DNA from: Cellulomonas cellasea
Lineage (GTDB): Bacteria; Actinomycetota; Actinomycetes; Actinomycetales; Cellulomonadaceae
Assembly: GCF_030372105.1 (NCBI RefSeq)
Contig: NZ_JAUDBQ010000003.1
Coordinates: 207,874 to 271,873 of the forward strand
Length of the DNA: 64,000 bases
Direction of reading: 5' to 3'
In this document: positions 1-14,814 of the stretch, one piece after another
How the letters are laid out: every line of letters starts with the position of its first letter
How positions within the stretch are numbered: position 1 is the first letter of the stretch
Position numbers and translations under genes: made by a program
Notes under the pieces: model-generated
Databases searched by the model: none
What the model was told of the DNA's origin: nothing
What the model saw: only the letters and a program-made list of their open reading frames with translations

Positions 1-765
1 CTTCGCCAGGTAGCCCTTGACGGTCTCGATCTGGTCGGCCTCGAGCAGCGAGGCGCCCACCGAGTAGCCCTTGGCGGCGAGGAACGTGAACACCATGCCG
101 CCGCCGATGAGGATGCGGTCGGCCTTGGTGATGAGATTGTCGATGACCCCGAGCTTGTCGGAGACCTTCGAGCCGCCGAGCACGACGGCGTAGGGGCGCT
201 CCGGGTTCTCGGTCGCCTTCTTCAGGGACTCGACCTCCTTGAGGACGAGCAGGCCCACAGCGCTGGGCAGCTTCTTCGCGACGTCGTACACCGACGCCTG
301 CTTGCGGTGCACCACGCCGAAACCGTCCGAGACGAACGCGTCGGCCAGCGCCGCGAGGTCCTCGGCGAGCGACTCGCGCTCGGCGTCGACCTTGGAGGTC
401 TCACGCGCGTCGAAGCGGATGTTCTCGAGCAGGGCGATCTGGCCGTCCTGCAGCGCCGCGACAGTCGCCTTGGCGGAGTCGCCGACGGTGTCCTCGGCGA
501 GGGCGACGGGCTTGCCGAGCAGCTCGCTCAGGCGGGCCGCGACGGGCGCCAGGGAGTACTTCGCGTCCGGGGCGCCCTTGGGGCGGCCCAGGTGGGCGGC
601 GACGACGACGCGCGCGCCCTTGTCGAGCAGCGTCGTCAGCGTCGGCAGCGCCGCGCGGATGCGCCCGTCATCGGTGATGGTCGTGCCGTCGAGCGGCACG
701 TTGAAGTCGGAGCGGACCAGCACGGTCTTGCCCCGCAGGTCCCCGAGGTCCTCGATGGTCTTCAT
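1..765 (-). CDS. pgk: Phosphoglycerate kinase, C-terminal part cut off by window edge
   Basis: Glycolytic enzyme that transfers phosphate from 1,3-bisphosphoglycerate to ADP in the cytoplasm. The visible 255 residues are the N-terminal substrate-binding domain and the start of the second domain. The start [20 protein letters not shown] is followed by DFNVPL, by AAHLGRPKG and by ENIRF, all classic PGK substrate-binding motifs, and [15 protein letters not shown] and ILIGGGM are seen further on. The family is about 400 residues, so roughly 145 are missing to the left. The ATG at 763-765 was chosen because the upstream ATG at 774-776 is out of frame; GAGGA lies about 14 bases upstream. It is downstream of gap on the same strand, the usual actinobacterial gap-pgk order, with a large hairpin between them. 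Confidence 0.97.
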   Translation of the reverse strand, partial: MKTIEDLGDLRGKTVLVRSDFNVPLDGTTITDDGRIRAALPTLTTLLDKGARVVVAAHLGRPKGAPDAKYSLAPVAARLSELLGKPVALAEDTVGDSAKATVAALQDGQIALLENIRFDARETSKVDAERESLAEDLAALADAFVSDGFGVVHRKQASVYDVAKKLPSAVGLLVLKEVESLKKATENPERPYAVVLGGSKVSDKLGVIDNLITKADRILIGGGMVFTFLAAKGYSVGASLLEADQIETVKGYLAK

Positions 766-817
766 GGCGTTCTCATTCCTCACAGGGGTCGCGCGGGGCG
801 ACCCGCCACACATGACA

Positions 818-867
818 GCGTCCGCGTGCGCGCCCGGACCCGAAGGCCGCGGCGCGCACGCGGACGC
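818..867. terminator. Long inverted repeat between gap and pgk
   Basis: Positions 818-834 and 851-867 form a perfect 17-bp stem (GCGTCCGCGTGCGCGCC and its complement) around a 16-base loop. It lies in the 128-base gap between the gap stop and the pgk start. There is no T-run on either strand, so it may be a partial terminator/attenuator or an mRNA processing/stability element rather than a full stop. Confidence 0.6.
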
Positions 868-893
868 ATGGTCGTGCTACGTCAGGTCGACGA

Positions 894-3078
<2,185 letters not shown>

Positions 3079-3097
3079 GCCGTCATCCTGCCATTTC

Positions 3098-4078
3098 CTA
3101 CGCGTCCGCAGTACGCGTCCCCACGTCGCCGAGAAACCCGTCGACCACGTCGCGCAGCGCCGCAGCCAGGCGCAACGGGTCGTGACGGGCTGATCCGTCG
3201 CTGCTGCCGACCTGCCGGAGCAGCAGCCGGGCGCCGATCGCACGGGTCCGCTCGACGAGCACCGACACGTCCTCCACGGCCCCGGGATCGGCCACCACGG
3301 CGTCCACGCGGAGGTCTGGCGCATGCCGGCGGAGCACGTCGATGTAGTCCTCCGCGCGCATCCCGTCCGTCTCGCCGGCGTCCGGCTCGAGGTTGAGGAC
3401 GACGACCCGGCGAGCCGAGGTGCGGTGCAGGGCGGCGGCGAGCTCCGGCACCAGCAGGTGCGGCAGCACCGACGTGAACCACGATCCCGGCCCCAGCACC
3501 ACCCAGTCCGCGGACTCGACGGCCGCGACAGCCTCGGGGCACGCCGGCGGCGCCTCGGGCACCAGGCGGACCTGCGTGATGCGCTCGCCCACGACGGCCA
3601 CAGCGCTCTGCCCGCGGACCACGCACGTCACACCGTCGCCCTTGTCGACGTCCGCCTCGATCTCCAGCGGGACCGCCGCCATGGGCAGCACCCGCCCCCG
3701 GGCGCCGAGCAGCTTGGCCACCCAGTCGAGCCCCTCGACGGTGTCCCCGAGGAGCTCCCAGAGCGCCACGATCAGCAGGTTCCCGACCGCGTGACGGTCC
3801 AGGTCGCCCGACGACGAGAACCGGTGCTGCAGCACGTCCCGCCACGTCCTGCCCCACTCGGAGTCGTCGCAGAGCGCCGCCAACGCCATCCGCAGGTCGC
3901 CTGGCGGCAGCACGCCCAGCTCGTCGCGCAGCCGTCCCGACGAGCCCCCGTCGTCCGCGACGGTCACGACCGCTGTGAGCTGGTCCGACATGAGCCGCAA
4001 CGCCGAGAGCGTCGCGGACAGGCCATGCCCCCCGCCGAGGGCGACGAACGCGGGGCCCCCGCTGGCGAGCGCGCTCAT
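3098..4078 (-). CDS. yvcK: YvcK/CofD-like gluconeogenesis factor
   Basis: Member of the YvcK family (CofD-like fold), cytoplasmic UDP-sugar-binding proteins needed for growth on gluconeogenic carbon sources and linked to cell-wall control in Bacillus, Listeria and Mycobacterium (CuvA). The 326-residue protein opens with [18 protein letters not shown] (residues about 11-28), the nucleotide-binding loop of the family, followed by [14 protein letters not shown]. Its start overlaps the rapZ stop by four bases (ATGA), so the two are translationally coupled. Confidence 0.95.
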   Translation of the reverse strand: MSALASGGPAFVALGGGHGLSATLSALRLMSDQLTAVVTVADDGGSSGRLRDELGVLPPGDLRMALAALCDDSEWGRTWRDVLQHRFSSSGDLDRHAVGNLLIVALWELLGDTVEGLDWVAKLLGARGRVLPMAAVPLEIEADVDKGDGVTCVVRGQSAVAVVGERITQVRLVPEAPPACPEAVAAVESADWVVLGPGSWFTSVLPHLLVPELAAALHRTSARRVVVLNLEPDAGETDGMRAEDYIDVLRRHAPDLRVDAVVADPGAVEDVSVLVERTRAIGARLLLRQVGSSDGSARHDPLRLAAALRDVVDGFLGDVGTRTADA

Positions 4079-5019
4079 TCCTTGCCGAGGTCCCGGGCCG
4101 AGACGGTCACCCGCACACCGCGCTCACGCAGCCGCGCGGCCATCACCTCGCTGATCGCCACGGACCGGTGCTTGCCGCCGGTGCACCCGACGGCGATCGT
4201 CAGGTAGCGCTTCTCCTCCTGCACGTACCCGGCGAGCGCCGGCTCCAGGGCGTCCACGTAGCGCTCGACGAACGTCAGGGCGCCGGGCAGGCCCAGCACG
4301 TAGTCGCGGACCGGGGCGTCTCGCCCCGACAGGTGGCGCAGCTCGGTGATCCAGTACGGGTTGGCCAGGAACCGGACGTCCACGACGAGGTCGGCGTCCA
4401 ACGGCAGGCCGTACTTGAAGCCGAAGGAGACCACGTTGACGCGCAGGCCGTCCGAGCTGCCGCCCGCCACCGCGGCCCGAACCTCCCGGGCCAGGTCGTG
4501 GACGTTGAGGTCGGACGTGTCGATGAGCATGTCCGCCCGCTCGCGGGTGCTGCGCAGCATCGCGCGCTCCGCCCCGATGCCGTCCAGGATCCGGCCGTCG
4601 CCCTGCAGCGGGTGCGGGCGCCGCACCTGCTCGTACCGGCGGACGAGCACCTCGTCGGAGGCGTCGAGGAACAGCACGCGGTACTGGATGCCCGCCTCGC
4701 CGAGCCCCGACAGCACCTGCTCCAGGTCCGCGAAGAACTCGCGGCCCCGCACGTCCACGACCGCGGCGAGCCGCTGGCGCAGGCCGCCGCCGGCGCCGTG
4801 GGTCATCAGCCCGACGAGGTGCGTGAGCATCTGCGCGGGCAGGTTGTCCACGACGTACCAGTCGAGGTCTTCGAGCACGGCGGCGGCGCGCGTGCGCCCG
4901 GCGCCCGACATGCCCGTGATGATGAGGACTTCGGGGGTCTCCAGGCGAGGGGCCTCGGCTGCTGCCTCGAGAGCGGGGATGCCGGCTGGCACCGTGATGG
5001 GGGACGGCTCGTCTGACAT
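4075..5019 (-). CDS. rapZ: RapZ-family RNase adapter / nucleotide-binding protein
   Basis: P-loop protein of the RapZ (YvcJ) family. In E. coli RapZ senses glucosamine-6-phosphate and guides RNase E to small RNAs; in Gram-positives the role is less clear, and it binds and hydrolyses nucleotides. The Walker A variant GMSGAGRTRAA is at residues 36-46, VVDNLPAQML follows, and the conserved C-terminal GCTGGKHRSVAI is near residue 278. The 314-residue length fits the family. It sits 22 bases after uvrC and overlaps yvcK, giving the standard uvrC-rapZ-yvcK-whiA order. Confidence 0.95.
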   Translation of the reverse strand: MSDEPSPITVPAGIPALEAAAEAPRLETPEVLIITGMSGAGRTRAAAVLEDLDWYVVDNLPAQMLTHLVGLMTHGAGGGLRQRLAAVVDVRGREFFADLEQVLSGLGEAGIQYRVLFLDASDEVLVRRYEQVRRPHPLQGDGRILDGIGAERAMLRSTRERADMLIDTSDLNVHDLAREVRAAVAGGSSDGLRVNVVSFGFKYGLPLDADLVVDVRFLANPYWITELRHLSGRDAPVRDYVLGLPGALTFVERYVDALEPALAGYVQEEKRYLTIAVGCTGGKHRSVAISEVMAARLRERGVRVTVSARDLGKE

Positions 5020-5041
5020 GGCCCCAGCATGCCAGGCGGGC

Positions 5042-7039
5042 TTAGGTGAGCGTCGCTTCCGCGGGCGAGGGCGTGGCGAGCGCCGCGACCACGGCGGCGG
5101 CGGTCCGCTCCCCCATGCCCGGCACCGATGCGATCTCCTCCACCGAGGCGGCGCGCAGCCGTTTGAGCGAGCCGAAGTGCTTGAGCAGCGCCGCCGACCG
5201 GGCCGGGCCGAGGCCGGGCACCGAGTCGAGGGCGGAGACCGTCATCCCCTTGCTGCGCCGTTTGCGGTGCGCCGTGATCGCGAACCGGTGCGCCTCGTCC
5301 CGAACCCGCTGCAGCAGGTAGAGGCCCTCCGAGCTGCGCTGCAGGATCACCGGGTACTCCTCCCCGGGCAGCCACACCTCCTCGAGACGCTTCGCGAGCC
5401 CGCACAGCGCCACGTCGTCGATGCCCAGCTCCGCCAGCGCCGCAGCGGCCGCGGCCACCTGGGGCGGCCCGCCGTCGACGACCACGAGGTTCGGCGGGTA
5501 CGCGAACCGCACCGGCTTGCCCGTCGTCTCGTCGATGGGCCCGGAGCGCGGCGCGTCGTCCTCGTCGGCGCCCATCTCCAGGTCCCCCGACGCTGTGCGC
5601 TCGGCCAGGTAGCGGCGGAACCGGCGGGTGATGACCTCGTGCATCGCCTCGGTGTCGTCCCGGGCGCCCTGGCCCTCCGCGCCCCGCACCGAGAAGTGCC
5701 GGTACTCGCTCTTGCGCGCCAGGCCGTCCTCGAACACGACCATCGACGCCGACTGGAACGTGCCCTGGTTATGCGACACGTCGTAGCACTCGATGCGCAG
5801 CGGGGCGGTGGGCAGCTCGAGCGCCTCCTGGATCTCGCGCAGGGCCTGGCTGCGGGTCGTGAGGTCGCCGGCCCGGCGCGTGCGGTGCAGCGCCAGCGCG
5901 TGCTCGGCGTTGCGGCGCACCGTCTCGGCGAGGTCCTTCTTGTCACCGCGCTGCGGCACCCGGACCTCGACCCTGCTGCCGCGCAGCCCGGTGAGCCAGG
6001 CCTGCACCTGCTCGACGTCGGGCGGCAGCACCGGCACCAGCACCTCGCGGGGCACCGCGCGGGTGTCGCCGCGCCGCTCGCCCTCGAGGCGGGCCGCCTC
6101 GTCCTCACCGCCGTACACCTGCTGCAACAGGTGCTCGACCAGGTCGGCGTCGGTGGCGTCCTCGACCTTCTCCACGACCCAGCCGCGCTGGCCCCGGATG
6201 CGCCCGTCGCGCACGTGGAAGACCTGGACGGCGGCCTCCAGCTCGTCGCCGACGAGCGCGAAGATGTCGGCGTCGGTGCCGTCGGGCAGCACCACGGCGT
6301 TGCGCTCCGTCGCCCGCTCCAGGGCGGCGATGTCGTCGCGCAGGCGGGCGGCCCGCTCGAAGTCCAGGTCGGCGGCGGCCTCCTTCATGCGCGCGGTGAG
6401 GCGCCGCGTGAACTTCGCGGTGTCCCCCGCCATGAAGTCGCAGAAGTCCTGGGCGAGCGCCTTGTGGTCCTCCGGGGAGATGCGGCCCACGCACGGCGCC
6501 GAGCACTTGTCGATGTAGCCGAGCAGGCAGGGCCGGCCCTGCTGGTGCGCGCGCTTGAACACCCCCGCCGAGCAGGTGCGCACCGGGAAGACGCGCAGCA
6601 GCAGGTCGACGGTCTCGCGGATCGCCCAGGCGTGCCCGTACGGGCCGAAGTAGCGGGTGCCAGGACGCTTCGCGCCGCGCATGACCTGCACGCGCGGGAA
6701 CTCCTCCGACATGGTGACGGCCAGGTACGGGTAGGACTTGTCGTCGCGGTACTTGATGTTGAAGCGCGGGTCGAACTCCTTGATCCAGGAGTACTCCAGC
6801 GCCAGCGCCTCGACCTCGGTGCCCACCACCGTCCACTGCACCGACGCCGCGGTGGTGACCATCTGCTGGGTGCGCTGGTGCAGGCCCGCGACGTCCTGGA
6901 AATAGCTGTTCAGCCGGGAGCGCAGGCTCTTGGCCTTGCCGACGTAGATGACCCGCCCGTGCTCGTCGCGGAACCGGTAGACGCCCGGGGAGTCGGGGAT
7001 CTCACCGGGTGAGGGGCGATAGGTCGCGGGATCGGCCAT
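5042..7039 (-). CDS. uvrC: Excinuclease ABC subunit C
   Basis: Nuclease subunit of nucleotide excision repair: it cuts on both sides of a lesion held by UvrB. The 665-residue protein has an N-terminal GIY-YIG nuclease domain (GVYRF then [13 protein letters not shown]), a UVR motif around residue 215 ([16 protein letters not shown]), an RNase H-like nuclease domain ([19 protein letters not shown]) and two C-terminal helix-hairpin-helix motifs ([14 protein letters not shown] and [13 protein letters not shown]). The ATG at 7037-7039 ([15 protein letters not shown]) gives the family length; the longer in-frame extension to 7126 looks untranslated. It is the first gene of the minus-strand block running to pgk. 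Confidence 0.97.
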   Translation of the reverse strand: MADPATYRPSPGEIPDSPGVYRFRDEHGRVIYVGKAKSLRSRLNSYFQDVAGLHQRTQQMVTTAASVQWTVVGTEVEALALEYSWIKEFDPRFNIKYRDDKSYPYLAVTMSEEFPRVQVMRGAKRPGTRYFGPYGHAWAIRETVDLLLRVFPVRTCSAGVFKRAHQQGRPCLLGYIDKCSAPCVGRISPEDHKALAQDFCDFMAGDTAKFTRRLTARMKEAAADLDFERAARLRDDIAALERATERNAVVLPDGTDADIFALVGDELEAAVQVFHVRDGRIRGQRGWVVEKVEDATDADLVEHLLQQVYGGEDEAARLEGERRGDTRAVPREVLVPVLPPDVEQVQAWLTGLRGSRVEVRVPQRGDKKDLAETVRRNAEHALALHRTRRAGDLTTRSQALREIQEALELPTAPLRIECYDVSHNQGTFQSASMVVFEDGLARKSEYRHFSVRGAEGQGARDDTEAMHEVITRRFRRYLAERTASGDLEMGADEDDAPRSGPIDETTGKPVRFAYPPNLVVVDGGPPQVAAAAAALAELGIDDVALCGLAKRLEEVWLPGEEYPVILQRSSEGLYLLQRVRDEAHRFAITAHRKRRSKGMTVSALDSVPGLGPARSAALLKHFGSLKRLRAASVEEIASVPGMGERTAAAVVAALATPSPAEATLT

Positions 7040-7111
7040 GCGACGAGCGTAGTTCGCGCTCCTGACGCTCAACGCGGCACATGGGCGGCCCACCGCCGAT
7101 AGCGTGGCGCG

Positions 7112-7639
7112 ATGGGACCGCTGCACACCTATTCAGCCGATGTCGTCTGGACGGGCGCCGGGGACACCGGCACCACGAGCTACACGTCGTACAGCCGCGA
7201 CCACGACGTGCGCATCGGCTCCAAGCCGCCGCTGCCGGGGTCGGCCGATCCCGCGTTCCGGGGCGACCCCACCCGGTACAGCCCCGAGGAGCTGCTCGTG
7301 GCGGCGCTCGCCCAGTGCCACATGCTGTGGTTCCTGCACCTGGCCGCGACGGACGGCGTGGTGGTCACGGGCTACACCGACCGGGCGCACGGCACGATGC
7401 GGGTGGAGGCCGCGGGGCACGGCCAGTTCACCGAGGTGGTGCTGCGCCCGTCAGTCGCCCTCGCCGCGGGCTCGCACGCCACGCAGGGCGGCGCCGTGGA
7501 CGACGCCCGGTTGGACGCCCTGCATGTGCGCGCCCACGAGCACTGCTTCATCGCCCGCTCCGTCAACTTCCCGGTGCGTTGCGAGCCATCGACCCCGCGC
7601 ACGGAGCCCACCCCGGTGGTCGCGGCCCCCACGTCCTGA
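7112..7639 (+). CDS. OsmC-family peroxiredoxin-like protein
   Basis: OsmC/Ohr-fold protein, usually a thiol-dependent (organic) hydroperoxide reductase acting in the cytoplasm. The 175-residue product has [19 protein letters not shown], where the cysteine is the peroxidatic one (about residue 70), and a second cysteine in [14 protein letters not shown] (about residue 149); this two-cysteine arrangement is the family signature. It is transcribed away from uvrC and converges on uvrA with only 24 bases between stops. No regulator gene of the OhrR type is adjacent, so the exact substrate is open. Confidence 0.88.
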   Translation: MGPLHTYSADVVWTGAGDTGTTSYTSYSRDHDVRIGSKPPLPGSADPAFRGDPTRYSPEELLVAALAQCHMLWFLHLAATDGVVVTGYTDRAHGTMRVEAAGHGQFTEVVLRPSVALAAGSHATQGGAVDDARLDALHVRAHEHCFIARSVNFPVRCEPSTPRTEPTPVVAAPTS

Positions 7640-7663
7640 GCGGCGACCACCGGCGCTGTGCGG

Positions 7664-10525
<2,862 letters not shown>

Positions 10526-10553
10526 CCGGACATGGTAAGGCGATCCGCTGACA

Positions 10554-10569
10554 TCGCACAGGTGTTCGA
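10554..10569. promoter_or_regulatory. Candidate LexA (SOS) box upstream of uvrA
   Basis: On the minus strand the 16 bases read TCGAACACCTGTGCGA, one mismatch from the actinobacterial LexA consensus TCGAAC-N4-GTTCGA. It is 29 bases upstream of the uvrA start and 60 bases upstream of the divergent GH15 gene. uvrA is a classic SOS gene, so repression by LexA is likely; an effect on the divergent gene is possible but only inferred. Confidence 0.7.
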
Positions 10570-10628
10570 ACTGTGTCGCAGATCTCACCCATCTCCCGGC
10601 CGGCCATCCCCCGGACGATGATGGAGCC

Positions 10629-12485
10629 ATGGCCCGACTGCGGACGACGCCGATCGGCGAGTACGCCGTGCTCGGGGACGGCCGCACGGCGGCCCTCGTC
10701 TCCCGGGACGGCTCCGTCGACTGGCTCTGCTTCCCGTTCTTCGACTCCCCCGCCTGCTTCGCCGCGCTGCTCGGCGGCCCGTCGCAGGGCAGGTGGCTGC
10801 TCACCGTGCCCGACGCCACCGACGTGCGGCGGGCCTACCTCGGCGAGTCGTTCGTGCTGCAGACCACGTACACCTCCCCCACCGGCGTCGCGCTGGTCAC
10901 CGAGGCGATGCCGCTCGGCGACGGCCGCGCCGACCTCGTGCGCCGCATCGAGTGCCTGTCGGGGACTGTCGCCGTCCGGCATGAGTGGGTCGTGCGGTTC
11001 GGCTACGGGACGATCGTGCCGTGGGTGCACCACGTCGAGGACCGCGAGGGCCACGACACCATTCGCGCGATCGCCGGCCCCGACTCGCTGATGCTGCGCG
11101 GCACGCGCCTGCCGCACGGCGCCGGGCGGGCGCACGTCGACGCGTTCGACCTCGCCGAGGGCGAGGTCGTGGAACTCGCCGCGACCTGGACCAACTCCTG
11201 GCGGCGTGCGCCGCGCCGTTTGTCGGTCACCGATCGGCTGGCCGAGACCCGGCAGCGCTGGGTGCGGTGGGCGGGGCTGTGCCAGCACCAGGGCCCGCAC
11301 CGGGACGCCGTGGTGCGCTCGCTGCTCGTGCTGCGGATGCTCACCGACGAGGAGACCGGCGGCATCGTCGCGGCGCCCACCACGTCGCTGCCGGAGTCCT
11401 TCGGCGGGGAGCGGAATTGGGACTACCGGTACTGCTGGCTGCGCGACGCCGCGATGACCCTCGACGCCCTGCTCGGCTACGGGTACCGCGCGGAGGCCAC
11501 GGCGTGGCGGGACTGGCTGCTGCGCGCGGTGGCGGGAGACCCGGCCGACCTGCAGATCATGTACGGCTCGGACGGGCGGCGGGACCTGCCCGAGACCACG
11601 CTGGACCACCTGGCCGGCTATGCGGCCTCCCGGCCGGTGCGGGTCGGCAACGCCGCCGTCGGCCAGGTCCAGAACGACGTGCTCGGCGGGGTGATGGTCG
11701 CGCTCGAGTCGGCGCGGGAGGCCGGCCTGCGCGAGACGACCGACTCCTGGTCGATGCAGCAGCACCTCGTCGCCGAGCTCATCGGGCACTGGCGGGAGCC
11801 GGACCACGGCATCTGGGAGGTGCGCGGGCAGCCGCAGCACTTCACGCACTCGAAGGTGATGGCATGGGCCGCGCTCGACCGCGCTGTCCGTGCCGTCGAG
11901 CAGCATCGGCTGCCCGGCCCGCTGGAGCGGTGGCGGGCGGAGCGCGCCGCGATCCGCCTGGACGTGCTGACGCACGGCTTCGACGCCCGACGAGGCACGT
12001 TCACCCAGCACTACGGCTCGGCGCACACCGACGCCGCGCTGCTGCAGATGCTGCAGGTGGGCTTCCTGCCACCGGACGACCCCCGGATGCGGGGCACCGT
12101 CGCCGCGATCCGCGAGGAGTTGGAGGTCGCCCCTGGCCTCGTCCTTCGGTACCGCGCCGACGCGACGGACGACGGCATGCGCGGCGACGAGCACCCATTC
12201 CTCGCGTGCTCGTTCTGGCTCGTGGACGCCCTGGCGCGCGGCGACGAGGTCGACGAGGCCGGCGAGCTGCTGGACCGCCTCATCGGCCTGGGCAACGATG
12301 TGGGACTCTTCGCGGAGCAGTACGACCCGGTGGGCGGGCGGATGGTCGGCAACTTCCCCCAGGCGCTCTCGCACCTCGCTTTGGTGCAGGCCGTCCACAG
12401 CCACGACCGGGCCCTCGCCCGCCGAGCCGCGCGTCGGCCGTCACCCGCGGCCCCACGCGCCGACAGACCCCTGCTGGAGGAATGA
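10629..12485 (+). CDS. Glycoside hydrolase family 15 protein (glucoamylase/trehalase-like)
   Basis: Cytoplasmic 618-residue GH15 enzyme without signal peptide. The family begins with an N-terminal beta domain ([20 protein letters not shown], then DWLCFP and [11 protein letters not shown]) and an (alpha/alpha)6 barrel carrying [20 protein letters not shown], the substrate-site signature, and the C-terminal [12 protein letters not shown] ... LFAEQYDP, where the glutamate is the likely catalytic residue. Such actinobacterial proteins act on alpha-glucosides; some mycobacterial members are trehalases, so trehalose or maltooligosaccharides are candidate substrates, not proven. It is divergent from uvrA and overlaps or abuts the next gene, forming a two-gene unit. 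Confidence 0.85.
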   Translation: MARLRTTPIGEYAVLGDGRTAALVSRDGSVDWLCFPFFDSPACFAALLGGPSQGRWLLTVPDATDVRRAYLGESFVLQTTYTSPTGVALVTEAMPLGDGRADLVRRIECLSGTVAVRHEWVVRFGYGTIVPWVHHVEDREGHDTIRAIAGPDSLMLRGTRLPHGAGRAHVDAFDLAEGEVVELAATWTNSWRRAPRRLSVTDRLAETRQRWVRWAGLCQHQGPHRDAVVRSLLVLRMLTDEETGGIVAAPTTSLPESFGGERNWDYRYCWLRDAAMTLDALLGYGYRAEATAWRDWLLRAVAGDPADLQIMYGSDGRRDLPETTLDHLAGYAASRPVRVGNAAVGQVQNDVLGGVMVALESAREAGLRETTDSWSMQQHLVAELIGHWREPDHGIWEVRGQPQHFTHSKVMAWAALDRAVRAVEQHRLPGPLERWRAERAAIRLDVLTHGFDARRGTFTQHYGSAHTDAALLQMLQVGFLPPDDPRMRGTVAAIREELEVAPGLVLRYRADATDDGMRGDEHPFLACSFWLVDALARGDEVDEAGELLDRLIGLGNDVGLFAEQYDPVGGRMVGNFPQALSHLALVQAVHSHDRALARRAARRPSPAAPRADRPLLEE

Positions 12486-12487
12486 CC

Positions 12488-13192
12488 ATGGCCTACACCG
12501 GAGTGGCCTCCCCCGGCGGCCCGGCCGACGTCCGCGAGCTCGACGCCCTGACGATCCGCAAGGCCTCGGTGGGGCCGATGGACAACAACGCCTACCTGCT
12601 CACCTGCCGCCGCACCGGCGCCCAGCTCCTCGTGGACGCGGCGGCGGACGCCGACCGCCTGCTCGAGCTCATCCGAGAGGGCTCACCCCAGGCGCGGCTC
12701 GACGCCGTGGTGACCACGCATCGGCACCGCGACCACATCGGGGCGCTCACCTCGATCCTCGCGGTCACCGGCGCCCGCGCCCTTGCCGGCGCCGACGACG
12801 CGCAGGCGATCGGCGAGGCGGCGGACGTCCACGTGGAGGGCCGCGTGCACCACGGCGCCACGGTCCCGCTAGGCGATCTCGCCCTCGAGGTCATCGCGCT
12901 GCGCGGCCACACCCCGGGGTCGATCGCCCTCGCCTACCGCGAGCCCCGCGACGCGCGGGCGCCGGAGGCCGTCCCGGGGCGCACCCACCTGTTCACCGGC
13001 GACTCGCTGTTCCCCGGAGGGCCGGGGCGCACCTCGGGCGGCGACGACTTCGACAGCCTGATGGACGACCTCCAGCGGCGCGTGTTCGACACCCTGCCCG
13101 ACGACACCTGGGTCTACCCGGGGCACGGACGCGACACGACGCTCGGCGCCGAGCGCCCCCACCTCGAGGAGTGGCGCGCCCGCCGCTGGTGA
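12488..13192 (+). CDS. MBL-fold metallo-hydrolase (glyoxalase II-like)
   Basis: Metallo-beta-lactamase-fold hydrolase of 234 residues. Metal ligands are visible: TTHRHRDHIGAL (HxHxDH), RGHTPGSIAL, FTGDSLFPGGPGRT and VYPGHGRDT. This set matches the glyoxalase II/persulfide dioxygenase branch, which usually cleaves thioesters. The ATG at 12488 was chosen because GGAGG at 12476-12480 is 7 bases upstream; the ATG at 12482, overlapping the GH15 stop, is too close to that site. In Mycobacterium an MBL-fold gene is also found next to uvrA, so the position is conserved even though a GH15 gene intervenes here. Substrate unknown. Confidence 0.87.
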   Translation: MAYTGVASPGGPADVRELDALTIRKASVGPMDNNAYLLTCRRTGAQLLVDAAADADRLLELIREGSPQARLDAVVTTHRHRDHIGALTSILAVTGARALAGADDAQAIGEAADVHVEGRVHHGATVPLGDLALEVIALRGHTPGSIALAYREPRDARAPEAVPGRTHLFTGDSLFPGGPGRTSGGDDFDSLMDDLQRRVFDTLPDDTWVYPGHGRDTTLGAERPHLEEWRARRW

Positions 13193-13287
13193 CCTGACCG
13201 CACCCGACCGCCCAGGCGGGCGGCGCGTCACGCTGGCATCGTGGGCGTGTCGTCATCGGCATGCGGCCGCACGGGAAAGGGCGAGCC

Positions 13288-14061
13288 ATGGGCGCCACGC
13301 CGCCGGATCCGCCACCACCCGGGCCTTCGCCGCCCGAGAACACCTCGGGCGAGCCGGCAGCGGCCACCGCCAACCCGGTTGTGCACGCGGACGGCAAGGC
13401 CGCCGTGCCCGCGTGGCGGCGCCGGACCCGGGGCGAGGTCCGCTGGCCGGTGCTGGTCGCGATCGGCGTGGCCATCGCGCTCCAGGTGTCCCTCCCGGAG
13501 GACCTGACCCCCCAGCCGCGCTATCTGCTGCCCGGCGTCGAGGCCCTGCTGCTCCTCGTGCTGCTCGTGCTGAACCCCCGCCACATCGTCCGGGCGTCGG
13601 GGCCGCTGCGGATCGCGGGCCTCATCCTGATCGCGCTGGTCAGCCTGGGGAACGGCGTCGCCGCGGCGCAACTGGTCTACCTGCTCGTCACCGGCGGCCT
13701 CGGGCAGACCGGCGCGGGGCTGCTGTGGGCGGGCGGGTCGGTGTTCCTGACCAACATCCTGGTGTTCGCGCTCTGGTACTGGGAGCTGGACCGAGGCGGC
13801 CCCGCCATGCGCGCGCTGGGCGACCGGCAGTTCCCCGACTTCGTCTTCCCGCAGATGGCCACGCCGCACATCGCCGACCCGCACTGGGAGCCGAGGTTCG
13901 CGGACTACCTGTACCTGTCGTCCACGAACGCCGCGACCTGGGGCCCCGCGGACACGCTGCCGCTGACGCGTTGGGCCAAGCTGATCATGCTGCTGCAGTC
14001 GGCGATCTCGCTGGTGACTGTCGCGTTGGTCGTCGCGCGGGCCGTCAACATCCTGGGGTAG
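13288..14061 (+). CDS. Integral membrane protein, DUF1345-like
   Basis: A 257-residue protein with a proline-rich cytoplasmic N-terminus (PPDPPPPGPSPPE), then about five hydrophobic segments: around LVAIGVAIALQV, LLPGVEALLLLVLLVL, LRIAGLILIALVSL, LLWAGGSVFLTNILVFALWYW and a C-terminal QSAISLVTVALVVARAVNIL. The stretch FADYLYLSSTNAATW followed by ADTLPLTRWAKL resembles the DUF1345/ion-channel-like family of unknown function; that assignment is from memory of the pattern. The ATG at 13288 has AAAGG 7 bases upstream, better than the in-frame ATG at 13261. It overlaps the convergent acetyltransferase gene by 17 bases. Confidence 0.7.
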   Translation: MGATPPDPPPPGPSPPENTSGEPAAATANPVVHADGKAAVPAWRRRTRGEVRWPVLVAIGVAIALQVSLPEDLTPQPRYLLPGVEALLLLVLLVLNPRHIVRASGPLRIAGLILIALVSLGNGVAAAQLVYLLVTGGLGQTGAGLLWAGGSVFLTNILVFALWYWELDRGGPAMRALGDRQFPDFVFPQMATPHIADPHWEPRFADYLYLSSTNAATWGPADTLPLTRWAKLIMLLQSAISLVTVALVVARAVNILG

Positions 14062-14812
14062 CCGCGTCACCCGACGGCACCCCGTCAGCCGTCGGAGCCC
14101 CGTCAGCCGTCGGAGCCCCGTCAGCCGTCGGAGCCCCGTCAGCCGCTAGCGCGTCGACGGCGAGGAATCGGCGCGCGTCGGCGACGCCGTGCAGCTCGAC
14201 GCGGTCCAGCCTGCCCCCTCGCCGCTCCCAGTCCTCCCGGTCCAGCCGGTAGCGGTTCGACACCGCCGCCCGGCCGTCGCGCGCGAAGGACTCGGTGCCA
14301 TCTGGCGCATACCCGAGCTTGCGGGTGACCCGGTTGGACGCGGCGTTGTCGGCGAACGCGTCCGTCCTGGCCACACGGGCGCCGAAGCCCTCGAAGGCGA
14401 GGTGCAGGATCAGCGCGCGCATCCGGGTGCCCGTCCCCCGGCCCTGGTGCGGCAGCCCCAGCCACGAGCCGGTGGTGACCTCGCGGGTCACAGCGAAGTC
14501 CTGGGTGTACAGCCCCTGCACTCCGACGACCTGGCCGTCGAGGACCACGGCGAGCTCGATCGCCCACTTCTCCGGGGTGACGGCAGCCCGCAGGCCCCAC
14601 TGGTACGCGAGGACCCTGTGGGCCACCTCCTCGGGCGTGCCCCGGCTCCACGGGTTCGAGAACGGCATCGCGTCGGGCTCATGCACACCGCCCGCGGCGA
14701 CGGCGGCGAGCCGGTGCAGCAGGTCGTCGGAGAGGTACCTCAGCTCGAGGCCGCCCTGCGCCACCCGCAGCCCGGCGAGGGGCCACACCGCCACGTCGGT
14801 CGTCGTCGTCAT
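14045..14812 (-). CDS. GNAT-family N-acetyltransferase with repeat tail
   Basis: A 255-residue RimJ/RimL-like GNAT protein: acetyl-CoA binding motif GLPHQGRGTGTRMRALIL (about residues 118-135), then DAFADNAASNRVTRKLGYAPDG, the usual motif B of these enzymes. Such enzymes acetylate protein N-termini or small amines; the substrate is unknown. The C-terminus ends in a low-complexity run of the hexapeptide ADGAPT encoded by an 18-bp tandem repeat, dispensable-looking for catalysis. The ribosome binding site region is part of a strong hairpin directly upstream. The 3' end overlaps the convergent membrane protein gene by 17 bases. Confidence 0.85.
   Translation of the reverse strand: MTTTTDVAVWPLAGLRVAQGGLELRYLSDDLLHRLAAVAAGGVHEPDAMPFSNPWSRGTPEEVAHRVLAYQWGLRAAVTPEKWAIELAVVLDGQVVGVQGLYTQDFAVTREVTTGSWLGLPHQGRGTGTRMRALILHLAFEGFGARVARTDAFADNAASNRVTRKLGYAPDGTESFARDGRAAVSNRYRLDREDWERRGGRLDRVELHGVADARRFLAVDALAADGAPTADGAPTADGAPTADGVPSGDAATPGC
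14083..14146. repeat. 18-bp tandem repeat in the acetyltransferase 3' end
   Basis: Three exact copies of an 18-base unit (CGTCAGCCGTCGGAGCCC at 14083-14100, 14101-14118 and 14119-14136) and a partial fourth copy with one change. The unit is a multiple of three and encodes the repeated hexapeptide ADGAPT, so copy-number change would alter the protein tail without a frameshift. Confidence 0.95.
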
Positions 14813-14814
14813 CG

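Noticed and set aside
4346..7012. 888-residue open frame on the plus strand opposite uvrC
   Set aside because: Arg/Gly/Ala-rich frame typical of the complementary strand of high-G+C genes; uvrC on the minus strand has all family motifs.
10985..13192. 735-residue frame joining GH15 shadow and the MBL hydrolase
   Set aside because: Only the last 234 residues are real (the MBL protein from 12488); the first part is the wrong frame of GH15.
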